64,000 nucleotides of DNA from CAZGUG01 sp964625335 (GTDB taxonomy: Bacteria; Bacillota; Clostridia; Ch29): positions 1 to 64,000 of the forward strand of contig CAZVBE010000005.1 of assembly GCA_964625335.1 (NCBI GenBank), in the 5' to 3' direction. Every line of letters begins with the position of its first letter. Position 1 is the first letter of the stretch. A program made the translations under genes and the position numbers. Shown here in pieces: positions 24,711 to 33,648 of the stretch. The notes beneath the pieces are model-generated. The model saw only the letters and a program-made list of their open reading frames with translations. It did no database searches and had not been told where the DNA came from.

Positions 24711-25649
24711 GTGTTTTATTTTGGAAAGAAAAGAAGGACACTAAGTGTTGCCGTGGGCCTGATGTTAATGGCGACTGTGCTGGCGGGATGCGGCAGCACG
24801 GATACATCCGCAGACGGGCCTGCCATTACCGTGTCGTCAAAGGCCTGGACCGAGCAGTTTATTCTGGGCAGTATACTTATAGAACTGCTTGAAGCAAACG
24901 GCTACCCGGTTGAGGACCAACTGGGACTGGGAGAAACGCCTACATTAAGGCCTGCCTTAAAATCCGGGCAGATAGACGTATACTGGGAGTACACCGGTTC
25001 TATTCTGATGACCGAAATGGGCGAACAGCAAATGAGCCAGGAAGAGGAGGCCTACAATAAGGTTAAAGAGTGGGATGAGAAAGAAAACAATATAATATGG
25101 CTTGACTATGCGCCTGCAAACAATACCTATACCCTTATGATGAAGGAAGAAAGGGCGCAGAGCCTGGGACTTAAAAGCATTTCCGATCTGGCGGATTATA
25201 TAAATAATGGAGAAGAGGATATTATCCTGGCAACAAATATTGAGTTCTTTGAAAGGGAAGAAGACGGCATTCCTGGTCTTGAGCCAGTCTACGGCTTTGA
25301 ATTTGACAGGGACGAAATGGTTTTCGTTACAACAGGACTGACCTATGATGCCCTAAGAAATGATGATGTGGATGTGGCAATGGGATTTGCAACAGATGGA
25401 AGAATTCCCGCCTTTAATTTCATTAACCTTGAAGATGATAAGGGGTTTTTCCCAATTTATAATCCGGCCCCAACAATACGCCCGGAGATACTTGAGGCAT
25501 ATCCCGAACTCCCAGATTTAATCAACCAGGTAGCACAGGTACTGGATGATGCAACTCTTGCGGAGTTAAACAGAAAGGTGGATATGGACAGAGAAGAGCC
25601 TGAGGACGTGGCCCATGAGTTTTTGATGGAATTGGGTTTGATAGAGTAA
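24711..25649 (+). CDS. opuCC: Osmoprotectant-binding lipoprotein (OpuCC type)
   Basis: About 312 aa. The signal peptide ends in the lipobox LAGC, anchoring it outside the membrane. The body is an OpuAC/ProX fold: VSSKAWTEQFILGSILIELL, SGQIDVYWEYTGSI and FATDGRIPAFNFINLEDDKG are close to the glycine betaine/carnitine/choline-binding class, where the aromatic box binds quaternary ammonium. GTG 24711 fits the signal peptide best; ATG 24690 overlaps the GGAGGG site and in-frame ATT 24702 is also possible. The operon ends at the terminator after it. Confidence 0.9.
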   Translation: MFYFGKKRRTLSVAVGLMLMATVLAGCGSTDTSADGPAITVSSKAWTEQFILGSILIELLEANGYPVEDQLGLGETPTLRPALKSGQIDVYWEYTGSILMTEMGEQQMSQEEEAYNKVKEWDEKENNIIWLDYAPANNTYTLMMKEERAQSLGLKSISDLADYINNGEEDIILATNIEFFEREEDGIPGLEPVYGFEFDRDEMVFVTTGLTYDALRNDDVDVAMGFATDGRIPAFNFINLEDDKGFFPIYNPAPTIRPEILEAYPELPDLINQVAQVLDDATLAELNRKVDMDREEPEDVAHEFLMELGLIE

Positions 25650-25666
25650 TATTGTATCCGGCAGAG

Positions 25667-25694
25667 GCAGGGTTTTAAAACCCTGCTTTTTTTA
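25667..25694 (+). terminator. Terminator of the opu operon
   Basis: Perfect arms GCAGGGTTTT and AAAACCCTGC (25667-25686) followed by TTTTTTT, just after the opuCC stop. Confidence 0.9.
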
Positions 25695-25697
25695 TGC

Positions 25698-25708
25698 GTT
25701 GTTACAAC
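25698..25708. promoter_or_regulatory. Candidate upstream activator site (GTTGTTACAAC)
   Basis: An 11-base palindrome GTTGT-T-ACAAC about 240 bases before the sigma-54 promoter. Enhancer-binding proteins act from such distances, so it could bind the PrpR-like activator encoded at 41212. This is suggested by position only. Confidence 0.25.
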
Positions 25709-25946
25709 CCCATACATTGAGAAGTAGGATGCCTGTATAATTCAAAATGAAAGAAACGGAAAATGAAATTTTCATAATGAAAAGAAAAATGATATTATCA
25801 AACCTTCAAAAATGCTATGCAATACATTTATTGAGGGTCTTTAATTTTTTTTTACTTAATTTTTTCTGCCTGAAAAAGCACCTTTCAGAGCAATACGGAT
25901 AAAGGAACAAATTTATTAGTTTTTTAAAATGACAAAATTGTAGTTA

Positions 25947-25964
25947 TTGGCATGTGTCTTGCTT
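25947..25964 (+). promoter_or_regulatory. Sigma-54 (-24/-12) promoter
   Basis: TTGGCATG (25947-25954), four bases, then TTGCTT (25959-25964) fits the sigma-54 consensus YTGGCACG-N4-TTGCW with one mismatch in the -24 element. The spacing of the invariant GG and GC is exactly right. It lies about 120 bases before the barrel-protein gene at 26087. The rest of the 25695-26086 gap is very AT-rich, and an inverted repeat ATATACC/GGTATAT (25991-25997, 26009-26015) lies just downstream of the expected start. Confidence 0.7.
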
Positions 25965-26086
25965 CTATGTTTAATTGAGTGTAAAACCAAATATACCAAT
26001 TCCGGAAAGGTATATGTTTATTAAGCTCTGCAGAGCGCTTTATTGTCTATGCACCAAAGAAAGTAAAATTTTAGGAGGTATGGCAG

Positions 26087-26998
26087 ATGTTTGATAAGAC
26101 AAGAGAATTTTTAGTAAAGTTAGGTTTGCCGGCGGGTGACGCGTTTGATGTGCCGACATCCGACAAAAGATTTCCTGACGGAGCTCATTTCAGAATCGAG
26201 GTTCCAACAATCAATACCGCAGTGGCATGCAAAGCTCTATTGGAAGAAGCGGAAAGAATTGGAGTAACAATTAACCGTATAGATGAGACATACGGTGCAT
26301 TCCGACATACCCTGGAAGAGTTAAAGGAATATGTAGCAATCTGTAAGCATTATGGCGTTGCACTTAACCTTTCGACGGGTCCGAGGGCGGCCTATGACAC
26401 CAGTGCAACCCGCCTAAGCCAACAGGGCAGGGTAATTGCCTACAGATTAAGAGGACAGGAACAGATTGCAAGGGCAATTGAAGATGTTAAGAGGATCGCC
26501 GAGGTTGGCTGCCGCGGAGTGCTTGTCTATGATGAAGGCCTGCTTTGGGTTCTTGATGAGATGAGAAAGGCAGGAGAACTACCTGCAAATATGAAATTTA
26601 AAAATTCCGCCCATAACGGACAGGGAAATCCCGCAAGCTTTAAGCTGCTGGAAAAACTGGGTGCGAATTCGATAAATCCCGTCAGGGATTTAAGCCTTCC
26701 TATGTTGTCGGCATTACGTCAGGCTGTTGAGGTTCCGCTGGATCTTCATACCGACAATCCTCCGGGATCGGGCGGATTTATCCGTGTTTATGAAGCTCCT
26801 GAGATGGTACGCGTTGCAGCTCCAGTATACTTAAAAACCGGTAACTCCTGTATAGCAGGTCATGGGCAGTTGACAACCGCACAAAATGGTATAGATATGG
26901 CACGACAGTCTTCCATAGTTGTGGAAATGGTTAAGAGATACTATCCGGAAGCGGTACAGAGCAAACCCGGACAGCCGGACATGCATGTTCCTGAATAA
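26087..26998 (+). CDS. Predicted beta/alpha-barrel protein of unknown function
   Basis: 303 aa, no signal peptide. Alternating strand/helix pattern suggests a TIM barrel. Conserved-looking motifs are FKNSAHNGQGNP (about 182-193), PLDLHTDNPPGSGG (about 224-237) and YLKTGNSCIAGHGQ (about 252-265), rich in His, Asp and Asn as expected of a metal or phosphate site. I do not recognise the family with certainty; some relatives may be labelled U32 peptidase, but the U32 signature is absent. It has AGGAGGT before ATG and a sigma-54 promoter upstream, and precedes fumarase and malic enzyme genes, so a role in organic acid metabolism is inferred. Confidence 0.6.
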   Translation: MFDKTREFLVKLGLPAGDAFDVPTSDKRFPDGAHFRIEVPTINTAVACKALLEEAERIGVTINRIDETYGAFRHTLEELKEYVAICKHYGVALNLSTGPRAAYDTSATRLSQQGRVIAYRLRGQEQIARAIEDVKRIAEVGCRGVLVYDEGLLWVLDEMRKAGELPANMKFKNSAHNGQGNPASFKLLEKLGANSINPVRDLSLPMLSALRQAVEVPLDLHTDNPPGSGGFIRVYEAPEMVRVAAPVYLKTGNSCIAGHGQLTTAQNGIDMARQSSIVVEMVKRYYPEAVQSKPGQPDMHVPE

Positions 26999-27007
26999 TA
27001 ATCCAAT

Positions 27008-27048
27008 TTTATCTCCTGTGGGAAGTTTGTTTCCCGCAGGAGATAATT
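27008..27048 (+). terminator. Strong hairpin after the barrel-protein gene
   Basis: TTATCTCCTGTGGGAA and TTCCCGCAGGAGATAA form a stem of about 15 pairs around GTTTG. It has no T-tract, so it is either a weak terminator or a processing/stability element between this gene and the fumarase genes. Confidence 0.5.
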
Positions 27049-27078
27049 ATCCGTACAAAGCTGAAGGGAGAGCATCGG

Positions 27079-27924
27079 ATGAGAGAAATTAGCGTGGACG
27101 TTGTTACAAAAACTGTGGAAGAGCTGTGCATAGATGCAAACTATAATCTTCCGGGGGATGTTAAGAAGGTACTGGAAGAGGCGGCAGCAAAGGAAGAATC
27201 ACCACTTGGAAAGGAAATTCTCCTGGATATCCTTAAGAATGCGGAAATTGCCAGATGCGACCAGGTTCCTATTTGCCAGGATACAGGGTTAGCTGTAATA
27301 TTTCTGGAATTGGGCCAGGACGCAAGGTTTGTTGGGGGAGACCTAAACGAGGCCATCAATGAGGGCGTAAGGCGGGGTTACAGGAATGGATACCTTCGCA
27401 AATCGAGTGTCGATGATCCTTTTCTGGCAAGAAAGAATACCAAGGACAATACTCCGGCTATTATCCATACAACAATTGTCCCCGGCGATAAGGTTAAGGT
27501 AATTGTCGCGCCTAAGGGCGGAGGAAGCGAGAATATGAGCGCTTTGGCCATGCTGAAGCCCTCGGACGGTGTAAAAGGGATAAAGAAATTTGTGGTTGAT
27601 ACGGTGGAAAAAGCCGGCTCAAATCCGTGCCCCCCAATAATAGTAGGAGTCGGTATTGGGGGTACGATAGAAAAGACCACATTAATAGCTAAAAAGGCAC
27701 TTTTGCGCACTGTCGGAGAGCATAACCAAAACCCCGAAGTAGCCAGGCTGGAGCAAGAACTGCTTTCTGATATCAACAAGCTTGGTATAGGGCCCCAGGG
27801 CTTCGGCGGCAGGACAACGGCTCTGGCTGTTAATATAGAAACATTTCCTGCCCACATAGCCAGTATGCCTGTAGCCATCAACATCCAATGTCATGCAGCA
27901 AGGCATAAAGAAGCAATAATTTAG
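27079..27924 (+). CDS. Fumarate hydratase class I, alpha subunit (or L-tartrate dehydratase alpha)
   Basis: 281 aa. An Fe-S hydro-lyase alpha chain: CQDTGLAVIF (about 62-71) has the first cluster cysteine, and PKGGGSENMSALAMLKPSDG (about 150-169) is the family hallmark. Other cysteines lie in SNPCPPIIVGVGIGG (about 181-195) and NIQCHA near the end. It forms a heterodimer with the beta chain encoded next and interconverts fumarate and malate; TtdA of tartrate dehydratase is a close homologue and cannot be excluded. The adjacent malic enzyme favours fumarase. Confidence 0.88.
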   Translation: MREISVDVVTKTVEELCIDANYNLPGDVKKVLEEAAAKEESPLGKEILLDILKNAEIARCDQVPICQDTGLAVIFLELGQDARFVGGDLNEAINEGVRRGYRNGYLRKSSVDDPFLARKNTKDNTPAIIHTTIVPGDKVKVIVAPKGGGSENMSALAMLKPSDGVKGIKKFVVDTVEKAGSNPCPPIIVGVGIGGTIEKTTLIAKKALLRTVGEHNQNPEVARLEQELLSDINKLGIGPQGFGGRTTALAVNIETFPAHIASMPVAINIQCHAARHKEAII

Positions 27925-27948
27925 CGAGAGACCGGAGGTGCAAAAAAA

Positions 27949-28512
27949 GTGACCAAGACAGTTAATACGCCTTTAACAGACGAAGCTGTAGAAAATCTAA
28001 AAGCAGGGGACAGGGTGCTGCTTAACGGTATCATATATACCGGGCGCGATGCTGCGCACAAAAGGTTAGTCGGTATGATGGAGAAAGGCGAAGAACTTCC
28101 TATGGAGCTTGCAGGGCAAATCATCTATTATGTTGGCCCCTGTCCGGCCAAACCGGGAAAGGTAATTGGATCCGCCGGTCCCACAACAAGCGGGAGGATG
28201 GATGCTTATGCACCCTTGCTTATGGAAAAGGGTCTAAAGGGCATGATAGGCAAAGGCATAAGAAACAGGGAAGTAATAGACGCCATAGTTAAGAACAAAG
28301 CCGTATATTTTGCTGCAATAGGAGGAGCTGGTGCGCTTCTTGCCGAGGCAATCAAGGAGGCGGAAGTTCTGGCCTTTGATGAGCTGGGACCCGAGGCGGT
28401 TTACAAGCTCAAAGTGGAAGATTTTCCTGTAACTGTGGTAATTGACAGCCAGGGAAACGATTTATACAAAACCGGTAAAGAACAATACAAACAAACAGAG
28501 AAGGGGAAATAG
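27949..28512 (+). CDS. Fumarate hydratase class I, beta subunit (or L-tartrate dehydratase beta)
   Basis: 187 aa. The segments GDRVLLNGIIYTGRDAAHKR (about 20-39), YYVGPCPAKPGKVIGSAGPTT and DAYAPLLMEKGLKGMIGKG are typical of the C-terminal half of class I fumarases. It completes the active site of the alpha chain. Start is GTG 27949 after GGAGGTG. The gene ends two bases before malic enzyme. Confidence 0.9.
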   Translation: MTKTVNTPLTDEAVENLKAGDRVLLNGIIYTGRDAAHKRLVGMMEKGEELPMELAGQIIYYVGPCPAKPGKVIGSAGPTTSGRMDAYAPLLMEKGLKGMIGKGIRNREVIDAIVKNKAVYFAAIGGAGALLAEAIKEAEVLAFDELGPEAVYKLKVEDFPVTVVIDSQGNDLYKTGKEQYKQTEKGK

Positions 28513-28514
28513 CC

Positions 28515-29696
28515 ATGTCATTAAGAGAAGATGCATTGAAACTGCACCGGGACAACAGGGGCAAATTGGAAGTAACAAGCAAAGTTCTGGTAAAGGATAC
28601 AGAAGGGTTAAGCCTGGCTTACACACCCGGAGTAGCCGAGCCCTGCAAGGAGATACATGAAAATCCGGATAAGATTTATGAATACACCGCTAAGGGCAAC
28701 ATGGTTGCAGTGGTATCCGACGGCACCGCGGTTCTGGGCCTTGGCAACATTGGTGCTTCGGCTTCGTTGCCGGTAATGGAGGGCAAGGCGGTATTGTTTA
28801 AAAGTTTTGCGGGAGTTGATGCTTTCCCTATATGCCTAAACACTACAGATATAGACAAGATTGTGGAAGTGGTGACTCTTATGGAGCCGGTCTTTGGTGG
28901 AGTGAATTTGGAGGATATTGCCGCACCGGCATGTTTTGAGATTGAGAGAAAACTCAAAGAAAGGCTGTCCATTCCGGTATTTCACGATGACCAGCATGGG
29001 ACTGCCATTATTGTGCTTGCGGCCCTTTTGAACGCTCTAAAGATAACAGGAAAAGAGCTTAAAGAACTAGTAGTAGTTATTAACGGATCGGGGGCCGCCG
29101 GGATTGCCATTGCAAAGATAATACTCAGCGCAGGGGTTAAGGACCTTATAATGTGCGACAGGAACGGTATTATCCATAAAGGCAGGGCAAAGGGTATGAA
29201 CTGGGCCAAGGAGGAAATGGCCGAGGTAACTAATAAAGATAAGAAAGCCGGCACATTGGCCGATGCATTGGCCGGTGCGGATGTATTCATCGGCGTGTCA
29301 ACCGCCAACATTGTCAACGCTCAAATGATAAAAAGCATGAATAACGACCCTATAGTTTTTGCCATGGCAAACCCTGTACCTGAAATTGATCCCGATATCG
29401 CCAAACAGGCGGGTGCCCGTATAGTAGGAACCGGAAGGTCGGATTATCCAAATCAGATAAACAATGTACTTGCTTTTCCGGGAGTATTCAGAGGAGCCCT
29501 TGACGTGCGTGCATCCGATATAAATGAAGACATGAAGCTGGCTGCTGCGTATGCTCTCTCGGGGATAATTCCTGAAGGAGAGCTGACCGAAGATTATATA
29601 ATCCCGAAGGCATTTGATCCAAGGGTTGCTCCGGCAATTGCAAAGGCAGTGGCTAGGGCTGCGATGGAAACCGGGGTGGCAAGAGTTAAAAAGTAG
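28515..29696 (+). CDS. NAD(P)-dependent malic enzyme, short form
   Basis: 393 aa, the size of the compact prokaryotic malic enzyme without a phosphotransacetylase tail. Seen are LAYTPGVAEPC (about 34-44), the metal-binding FHDDQHGTAIIVLAALLNAL (about 156-175), and the Rossmann motif INGSGAAGIAIA (about 189-200). It oxidatively decarboxylates malate to pyruvate and CO2. With the two fumarase genes it makes a fumarate-malate-pyruvate route; the three appear co-transcribed (gaps of 24 and 2 bases). Confidence 0.92.
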   Translation: MSLREDALKLHRDNRGKLEVTSKVLVKDTEGLSLAYTPGVAEPCKEIHENPDKIYEYTAKGNMVAVVSDGTAVLGLGNIGASASLPVMEGKAVLFKSFAGVDAFPICLNTTDIDKIVEVVTLMEPVFGGVNLEDIAAPACFEIERKLKERLSIPVFHDDQHGTAIIVLAALLNALKITGKELKELVVVINGSGAAGIAIAKIILSAGVKDLIMCDRNGIIHKGRAKGMNWAKEEMAEVTNKDKKAGTLADALAGADVFIGVSTANIVNAQMIKSMNNDPIVFAMANPVPEIDPDIAKQAGARIVGTGRSDYPNQINNVLAFPGVFRGALDVRASDINEDMKLAAAYALSGIIPEGELTEDYIIPKAFDPRVAPAIAKAVARAAMETGVARVKK

Positions 29697-29818
29697 GATA
29701 TTATTTGGCAATAGGTATCCGAATATGAATATGCTATAGTAAATATATAAAGCGATATATGCAGTTATCTGGGATAATTTATCGGCAGTTTATTATTAAC
29801 GGTGCAGGGGGTGAAATT

Positions 29819-31219
29819 ATGAATGATGGAATTAATTCAAAACAAGATATCAGCTCAAAGAATGGGGCAACAAATAAGCTTGCAAATTTTATATATGAAT
29901 TGGAATTTGAGAATTTATCCCCTGATGTGGTTAATAAAACTAAAGAGGTCATTCTTGATTATATTGGCGCCATAATAGCCGGTTACAACAAAGGGAGCCT
30001 ATTAAGCGATAAGCTTACTGAATTAATAATACATAATGGAGGGGCAGAAGAAGCAACCATTATTGGCCATGCAGTGAAAGTGCCTGTAATTAATGCAGCA
30101 CTTTGTAACGGGGTGTTAAGCCATGTGGTTGAACTGGATGATGGGCACAGAATTGCAAGAGGGCATCCCGGAGTTACTGTAGTCTCTTCTGCCTTAGCCG
30201 CAGCAGAATACTTGTACTCCAGCGGAGAGGAACTTATAACAGCAGTTGTAGCAGGATACGACGTGTTTGTCAGGGTTGCTTCTTCTGTAAACCCTTCCCA
30301 CTTAAATCGCGGATATCATACTACCGGGACATGCGGAACATTGGCAGCGGCGGCGGCGGCGGCAAAATTATTCAGATTGAATTCTGAAGAGACGGCAAAT
30401 GCATTGGGGCTTGCCGGTATACAGGCGGCGGGACTTCTTGAGGTTACTGAAGACGGACAAATGGCAAAGCCGTTACACCCGGGCAAATCTGCCCAGGCCG
30501 GTGTCCTGTCAGCTCTCCTGGCAAAGGATGGAGTACAGGGACCTAAGACAATTATAGAAGGGATAAAGGGTTTTGCAAAAACCATGTCAGATGAATGCGA
30601 TTATGATTTAATGCTCAAAGATTTAAACGAAGTATTCCATATTAATGATTGCTATATAAAACTTTACCCCTCCTGCAGGCATACACATTCTCCGGTGGAC
30701 GCAGCACTTGACCTGCTTAATGAAAATGATTTTAATCCTTTAAATATTAAAGGTATATTGATTAAGACATTTCCTACAGCAATAAGTTTTACCGGAGAGA
30801 TATTTAAACCTAAAACCACCGAAGAAGCCAAATTCAGTATGCCCTATTGTGTGTGTGCCGCACTGGTAAAAGGGAAGCTTGGCTTGAGAGAATTAGAGCC
30901 GGATTGTTTATATGACCAATTAATAGTTACTTTGACTGACAAAGTAACTATAGAATCCGATCCAAGTCTGGAAAGCTCATATCCGAAGAGAAAGGGAGCT
31001 GAAGTTTATATTACTTTGAATGACGGCCGCAAACTATTCAAAAGAATCAATCTCCCTAAGGGAGAGGTCGAGAATCCTGTTTCCCGTGATGAGCTTATAA
31101 GAAAGTTTGCAAATTGCACGGATAGTTATTTCAATGATGAAAGAAAAGAAGAGATTATTAACGAAATACTCAATATTGACCAGATTGAATATGCTGGCGA
31201 TTTTATTTCTATGTTGTAG
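29819..31219 (+). CDS. MmgE/PrpD-family dehydratase-like protein
   Basis: 466 aa, all-alpha MmgE/PrpD family. The family includes 2-methylcitrate dehydratase, cis-aconitate decarboxylase and iminodisuccinate epimerase, all acting on branched di/tricarboxylates without an Fe-S cluster. Seen are SHVVELDDGHRIARGHPG (about 105-122), the HTTGTCGTLAAAAAAAKLF segment and LYPSCRHTHSPVDAAL (about 281-296). I chose ATG 29819 because GGGGGTG precedes it; the upstream ATG 29759 has none. It is the first gene of the AT-rich catabolic island. The precise reaction is not predictable. Confidence 0.87.
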   Translation: MNDGINSKQDISSKNGATNKLANFIYELEFENLSPDVVNKTKEVILDYIGAIIAGYNKGSLLSDKLTELIIHNGGAEEATIIGHAVKVPVINAALCNGVLSHVVELDDGHRIARGHPGVTVVSSALAAAEYLYSSGEELITAVVAGYDVFVRVASSVNPSHLNRGYHTTGTCGTLAAAAAAAKLFRLNSEETANALGLAGIQAAGLLEVTEDGQMAKPLHPGKSAQAGVLSALLAKDGVQGPKTIIEGIKGFAKTMSDECDYDLMLKDLNEVFHINDCYIKLYPSCRHTHSPVDAALDLLNENDFNPLNIKGILIKTFPTAISFTGEIFKPKTTEEAKFSMPYCVCAALVKGKLGLRELEPDCLYDQLIVTLTDKVTIESDPSLESSYPKRKGAEVYITLNDGRKLFKRINLPKGEVENPVSRDELIRKFANCTDSYFNDERKEEIINEILNIDQIEYAGDFISML

Positions 31220-31343
31220 CGTATAGTTTTTCTTATCAGCACAACATTCCATTAGAAAACGAATATACATTAATAAAAATACCAATTAAAGGTTTCATAT
31301 CAGGATTAGATAGAATTATTTTTGGTACAAGGGGGTGCTATAT

Positions 31344-32405
31344 ATGGATAAAACTACCCTGTATAAAAGTGATATATTAAAGGATTTCTGTATAAACATT
31401 CTTATTAAAGTCGGAGTGAAAGACGAAGACGCAGAAATAATAGCGGACTCACTCATTTGTGCAGAAATTAGAGGCGTAAAATCCCACGGTGTAGTGAGAT
31501 TACCTGCCTATGTTAAAAGACTGGAAAAAGGCGTCTTATCTTTAAACGAAAATATTGAGTTTGAACGAAAAACCGGTGCTATGGCACTGTTGGATGCTAA
31601 AAATGGTTTTGGACAGACCGCTGGATATAAGGCAATCAATGCCGCTGTTGACATGGCCGGAACGCATGGAGTTGCAATGGTAGGAGTTAGAAATTCAAAT
31701 CATTTTGGTATAGCCTCCTACTATTCTATGATAGCTTTAAAGGCAGATATGATTGGAATAGTCTTAACGAATTCTTCGCCTGCCATAGCCCCGTATGGGA
31801 CAATCACCCCACTATTGGGAACAAATCCAGTTTCAATTGCAGTGCCTGCCAAGCATGAAAAACCTATTGTTTTAGATATGGCAATGTCTACGGTAGCAAG
31901 AGGAAAGATTAGATATTCAGCCTTAAAAGGTGAAGATATTCCGGAGGGCTGGGGGCTGAATTCGACTGGACAACCAACGACAAATCCCAATGAAGTGCTA
32001 AAGGGTGGCAGTTTGGTCCCTGTAGGAGGAGTTAAGGGTTCGGGATTAGCTTTAATGATAGATATTTTATGCGGGATATTGACAAATAGCTGTTTGACCG
32101 GACAAGTGAAAAATATAAACGACATGAGCGGTCCATCAAAGACAGGCCATATGTTTTGTGCTGTAAATATCTCGAGTTTCATGAATGCAGATATATTCAA
32201 AAGTAACATCGATCAAATAGTTAATACCATAAAGGCCCTTAATGCTATGGGCGATAATTCCATATACCTGCCCGGAGAGATAGAATATGACCTTGAGGAA
32301 AAGAGAAAAAGTGAGGGCATCCTTATCGAAGACAAAGTAATAAAGTCTTTAAACGAATTAGCAAATCTCTATAACTTACCCGCATTATCATTCACCAGCT
32401 TTTAA
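31344..32405 (+). CDS. Ldh2/malate-lactate dehydrogenase family oxidoreductase
   Basis: 353 aa. This is the non-Rossmann NAD(P)-dependent 2-hydroxyacid dehydrogenase family (malate, sulfolactate, ureidoglycolate and 2,3-diketogulonate dehydrogenases). Seen are ADSLICAEIRGVKSHGVVRL (about 32-51), VGVRNSNHFGIASYY (about 113-127) with the catalytic His, and PVGGVKGSGLALMIDILCG (about 225-243). It would oxidise a 2-hydroxyacid to a 2-oxoacid. ATG 31344 follows AAGGGGGTG; the in-frame GTG at 31335 lies within that site. Its substrate in this island is probably an intermediate produced by the hydro-lyases. Confidence 0.88.
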   Translation: MDKTTLYKSDILKDFCINILIKVGVKDEDAEIIADSLICAEIRGVKSHGVVRLPAYVKRLEKGVLSLNENIEFERKTGAMALLDAKNGFGQTAGYKAINAAVDMAGTHGVAMVGVRNSNHFGIASYYSMIALKADMIGIVLTNSSPAIAPYGTITPLLGTNPVSIAVPAKHEKPIVLDMAMSTVARGKIRYSALKGEDIPEGWGLNSTGQPTTNPNEVLKGGSLVPVGGVKGSGLALMIDILCGILTNSCLTGQVKNINDMSGPSKTGHMFCAVNISSFMNADIFKSNIDQIVNTIKALNAMGDNSIYLPGEIEYDLEEKRKSEGILIEDKVIKSLNELANLYNLPALSFTSF

Positions 32406-32567
32406 TAGTGGTATTTGAATACTTGGCATTTTATACTACTTATAGTTGGGACAGTTCTCACTCGAATAGCAAGGAATGGATCGCTGAATAAAATTCAGGT
32501 TACAGGAGGTGGTTGCTGATCAAAACTTTGTAACAGCCAATAACCAATAAAAAAAGGGGGTTCATTA

Positions 32568-33587
32568 ATGAAAGGTCGATTAGCAATCTATTGCCTTATT
32601 GTCATGATGATTTTGGTATCAGTGGTTACCGGCTGCACCAGTCAGCCCGCAGCTCCTGAAGAAACTCCTGGAGAAGCTCCTGAAGAAGTACAGGAAATAA
32701 AATACCCGGAAAAACCGATAACACTAATAGTTCCTTTTGCCGCAGGAGGCGGTACCGACATCGGGACCAGAATTGTTACAAAATATGCTGAACAATACCT
32801 TGGGCAGCCACTGGTAGTGAAAAACGTAGACGGCGGCGGCAGCGAGGTGGGTGTTACCGAAATGGTAAATTCTCCGGCTGACGGCTATACCATTTGTGGT
32901 TTTAATTCAGCGTCGGTGACATTGACAACTTTGAGAGAAGCAAATTATCATCCGATTGATGATATCGAACCCATCTGCCTTGCAGTTTCTGATCCAAGGC
33001 TGTTTGCGGTTAGAGCAGATGAGACAAGATTTACAGACGCAGCAAGTTTTATTGAGTATGCCAGGGAGAATCCTAAAAAGTTAACAATAGGAACTTCAGG
33101 TGCAGGCACATCAGGTCATCTGTCGATAATGGTTATGAATAACGCTGCCGGAGTTGAAGCGCAGCCAGTTCATTTCGGCGGTGCCGGAGAATCCAAGGCT
33201 GCTTTCCTGGGAGGGCATATAGATGCTATTGCCCAGACCGTTGGAGAGGTCATGGGTATGGTGAATGACGGGTCTGCTAAGGTTATTGCGATAGCTACTG
33301 AAGAAAGATTGCCTGACATGCCAGATGTTCCGACTTTCAAGGAAGCTGGAATAGACTTGGTTATTGCTTCCAACAGGGGCTTTGCAGCGCCTAAGGGTAC
33401 ACCTAAGGAGATAATAGATATACTTGAAGACGCTTTTAAGAAAGCTTCTGAGGATCCGGATTATATAGCCGAAATGAAAAAGATTGGACTGCCGGCAAAA
33501 TATATGGGATCGGAAGAATTCGGTGAGTTGATTAAACTTGAGTATGAGATTTATACTCCAATAGGTAAAGAGTTGTCACAACAATAG
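32568..33587 (+). CDS. tctC: Tripartite tricarboxylate transporter substrate-binding lipoprotein (TctC family)
   Basis: 339 aa. The signal peptide ends in the lipobox VTGC, followed by a Pro/Glu-rich linker (about 25-45). The binding domain begins YPEKPITLIVPFAAGGGTDI, a hallmark of TctC/BugT proteins, and shows GTSGAGTSGHLSIMVM and FAAPKGTPKEIID. It captures a carboxylate outside the cell for TctAB. Family members bind citrate, other tricarboxylates, dicarboxylates or aromatics, so the ligand is open. AAAAGGGGG lies before the ATG. Confidence 0.92.
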   Translation: MKGRLAIYCLIVMMILVSVVTGCTSQPAAPEETPGEAPEEVQEIKYPEKPITLIVPFAAGGGTDIGTRIVTKYAEQYLGQPLVVKNVDGGGSEVGVTEMVNSPADGYTICGFNSASVTLTTLREANYHPIDDIEPICLAVSDPRLFAVRADETRFTDAASFIEYARENPKKLTIGTSGAGTSGHLSIMVMNNAAGVEAQPVHFGGAGESKAAFLGGHIDAIAQTVGEVMGMVNDGSAKVIAIATEERLPDMPDVPTFKEAGIDLVIASNRGFAAPKGTPKEIIDILEDAFKKASEDPDYIAEMKKIGLPAKYMGSEEFGELIKLEYEIYTPIGKELSQQ

Positions 33588-33648
33588 AAATTGTGGGGCT
33601 GGATTGGCAGGCAGCCGGTCCAGCCTGATCTAAAAAGGGGGGAGCAAG

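Noticed and set aside
29705..29710. TTGGCA as a sigma-54 -24 element before the PrpD-like gene
   Set aside because: There is no TTGC at the required distance downstream; the same holds for TTGGCA at 32423.
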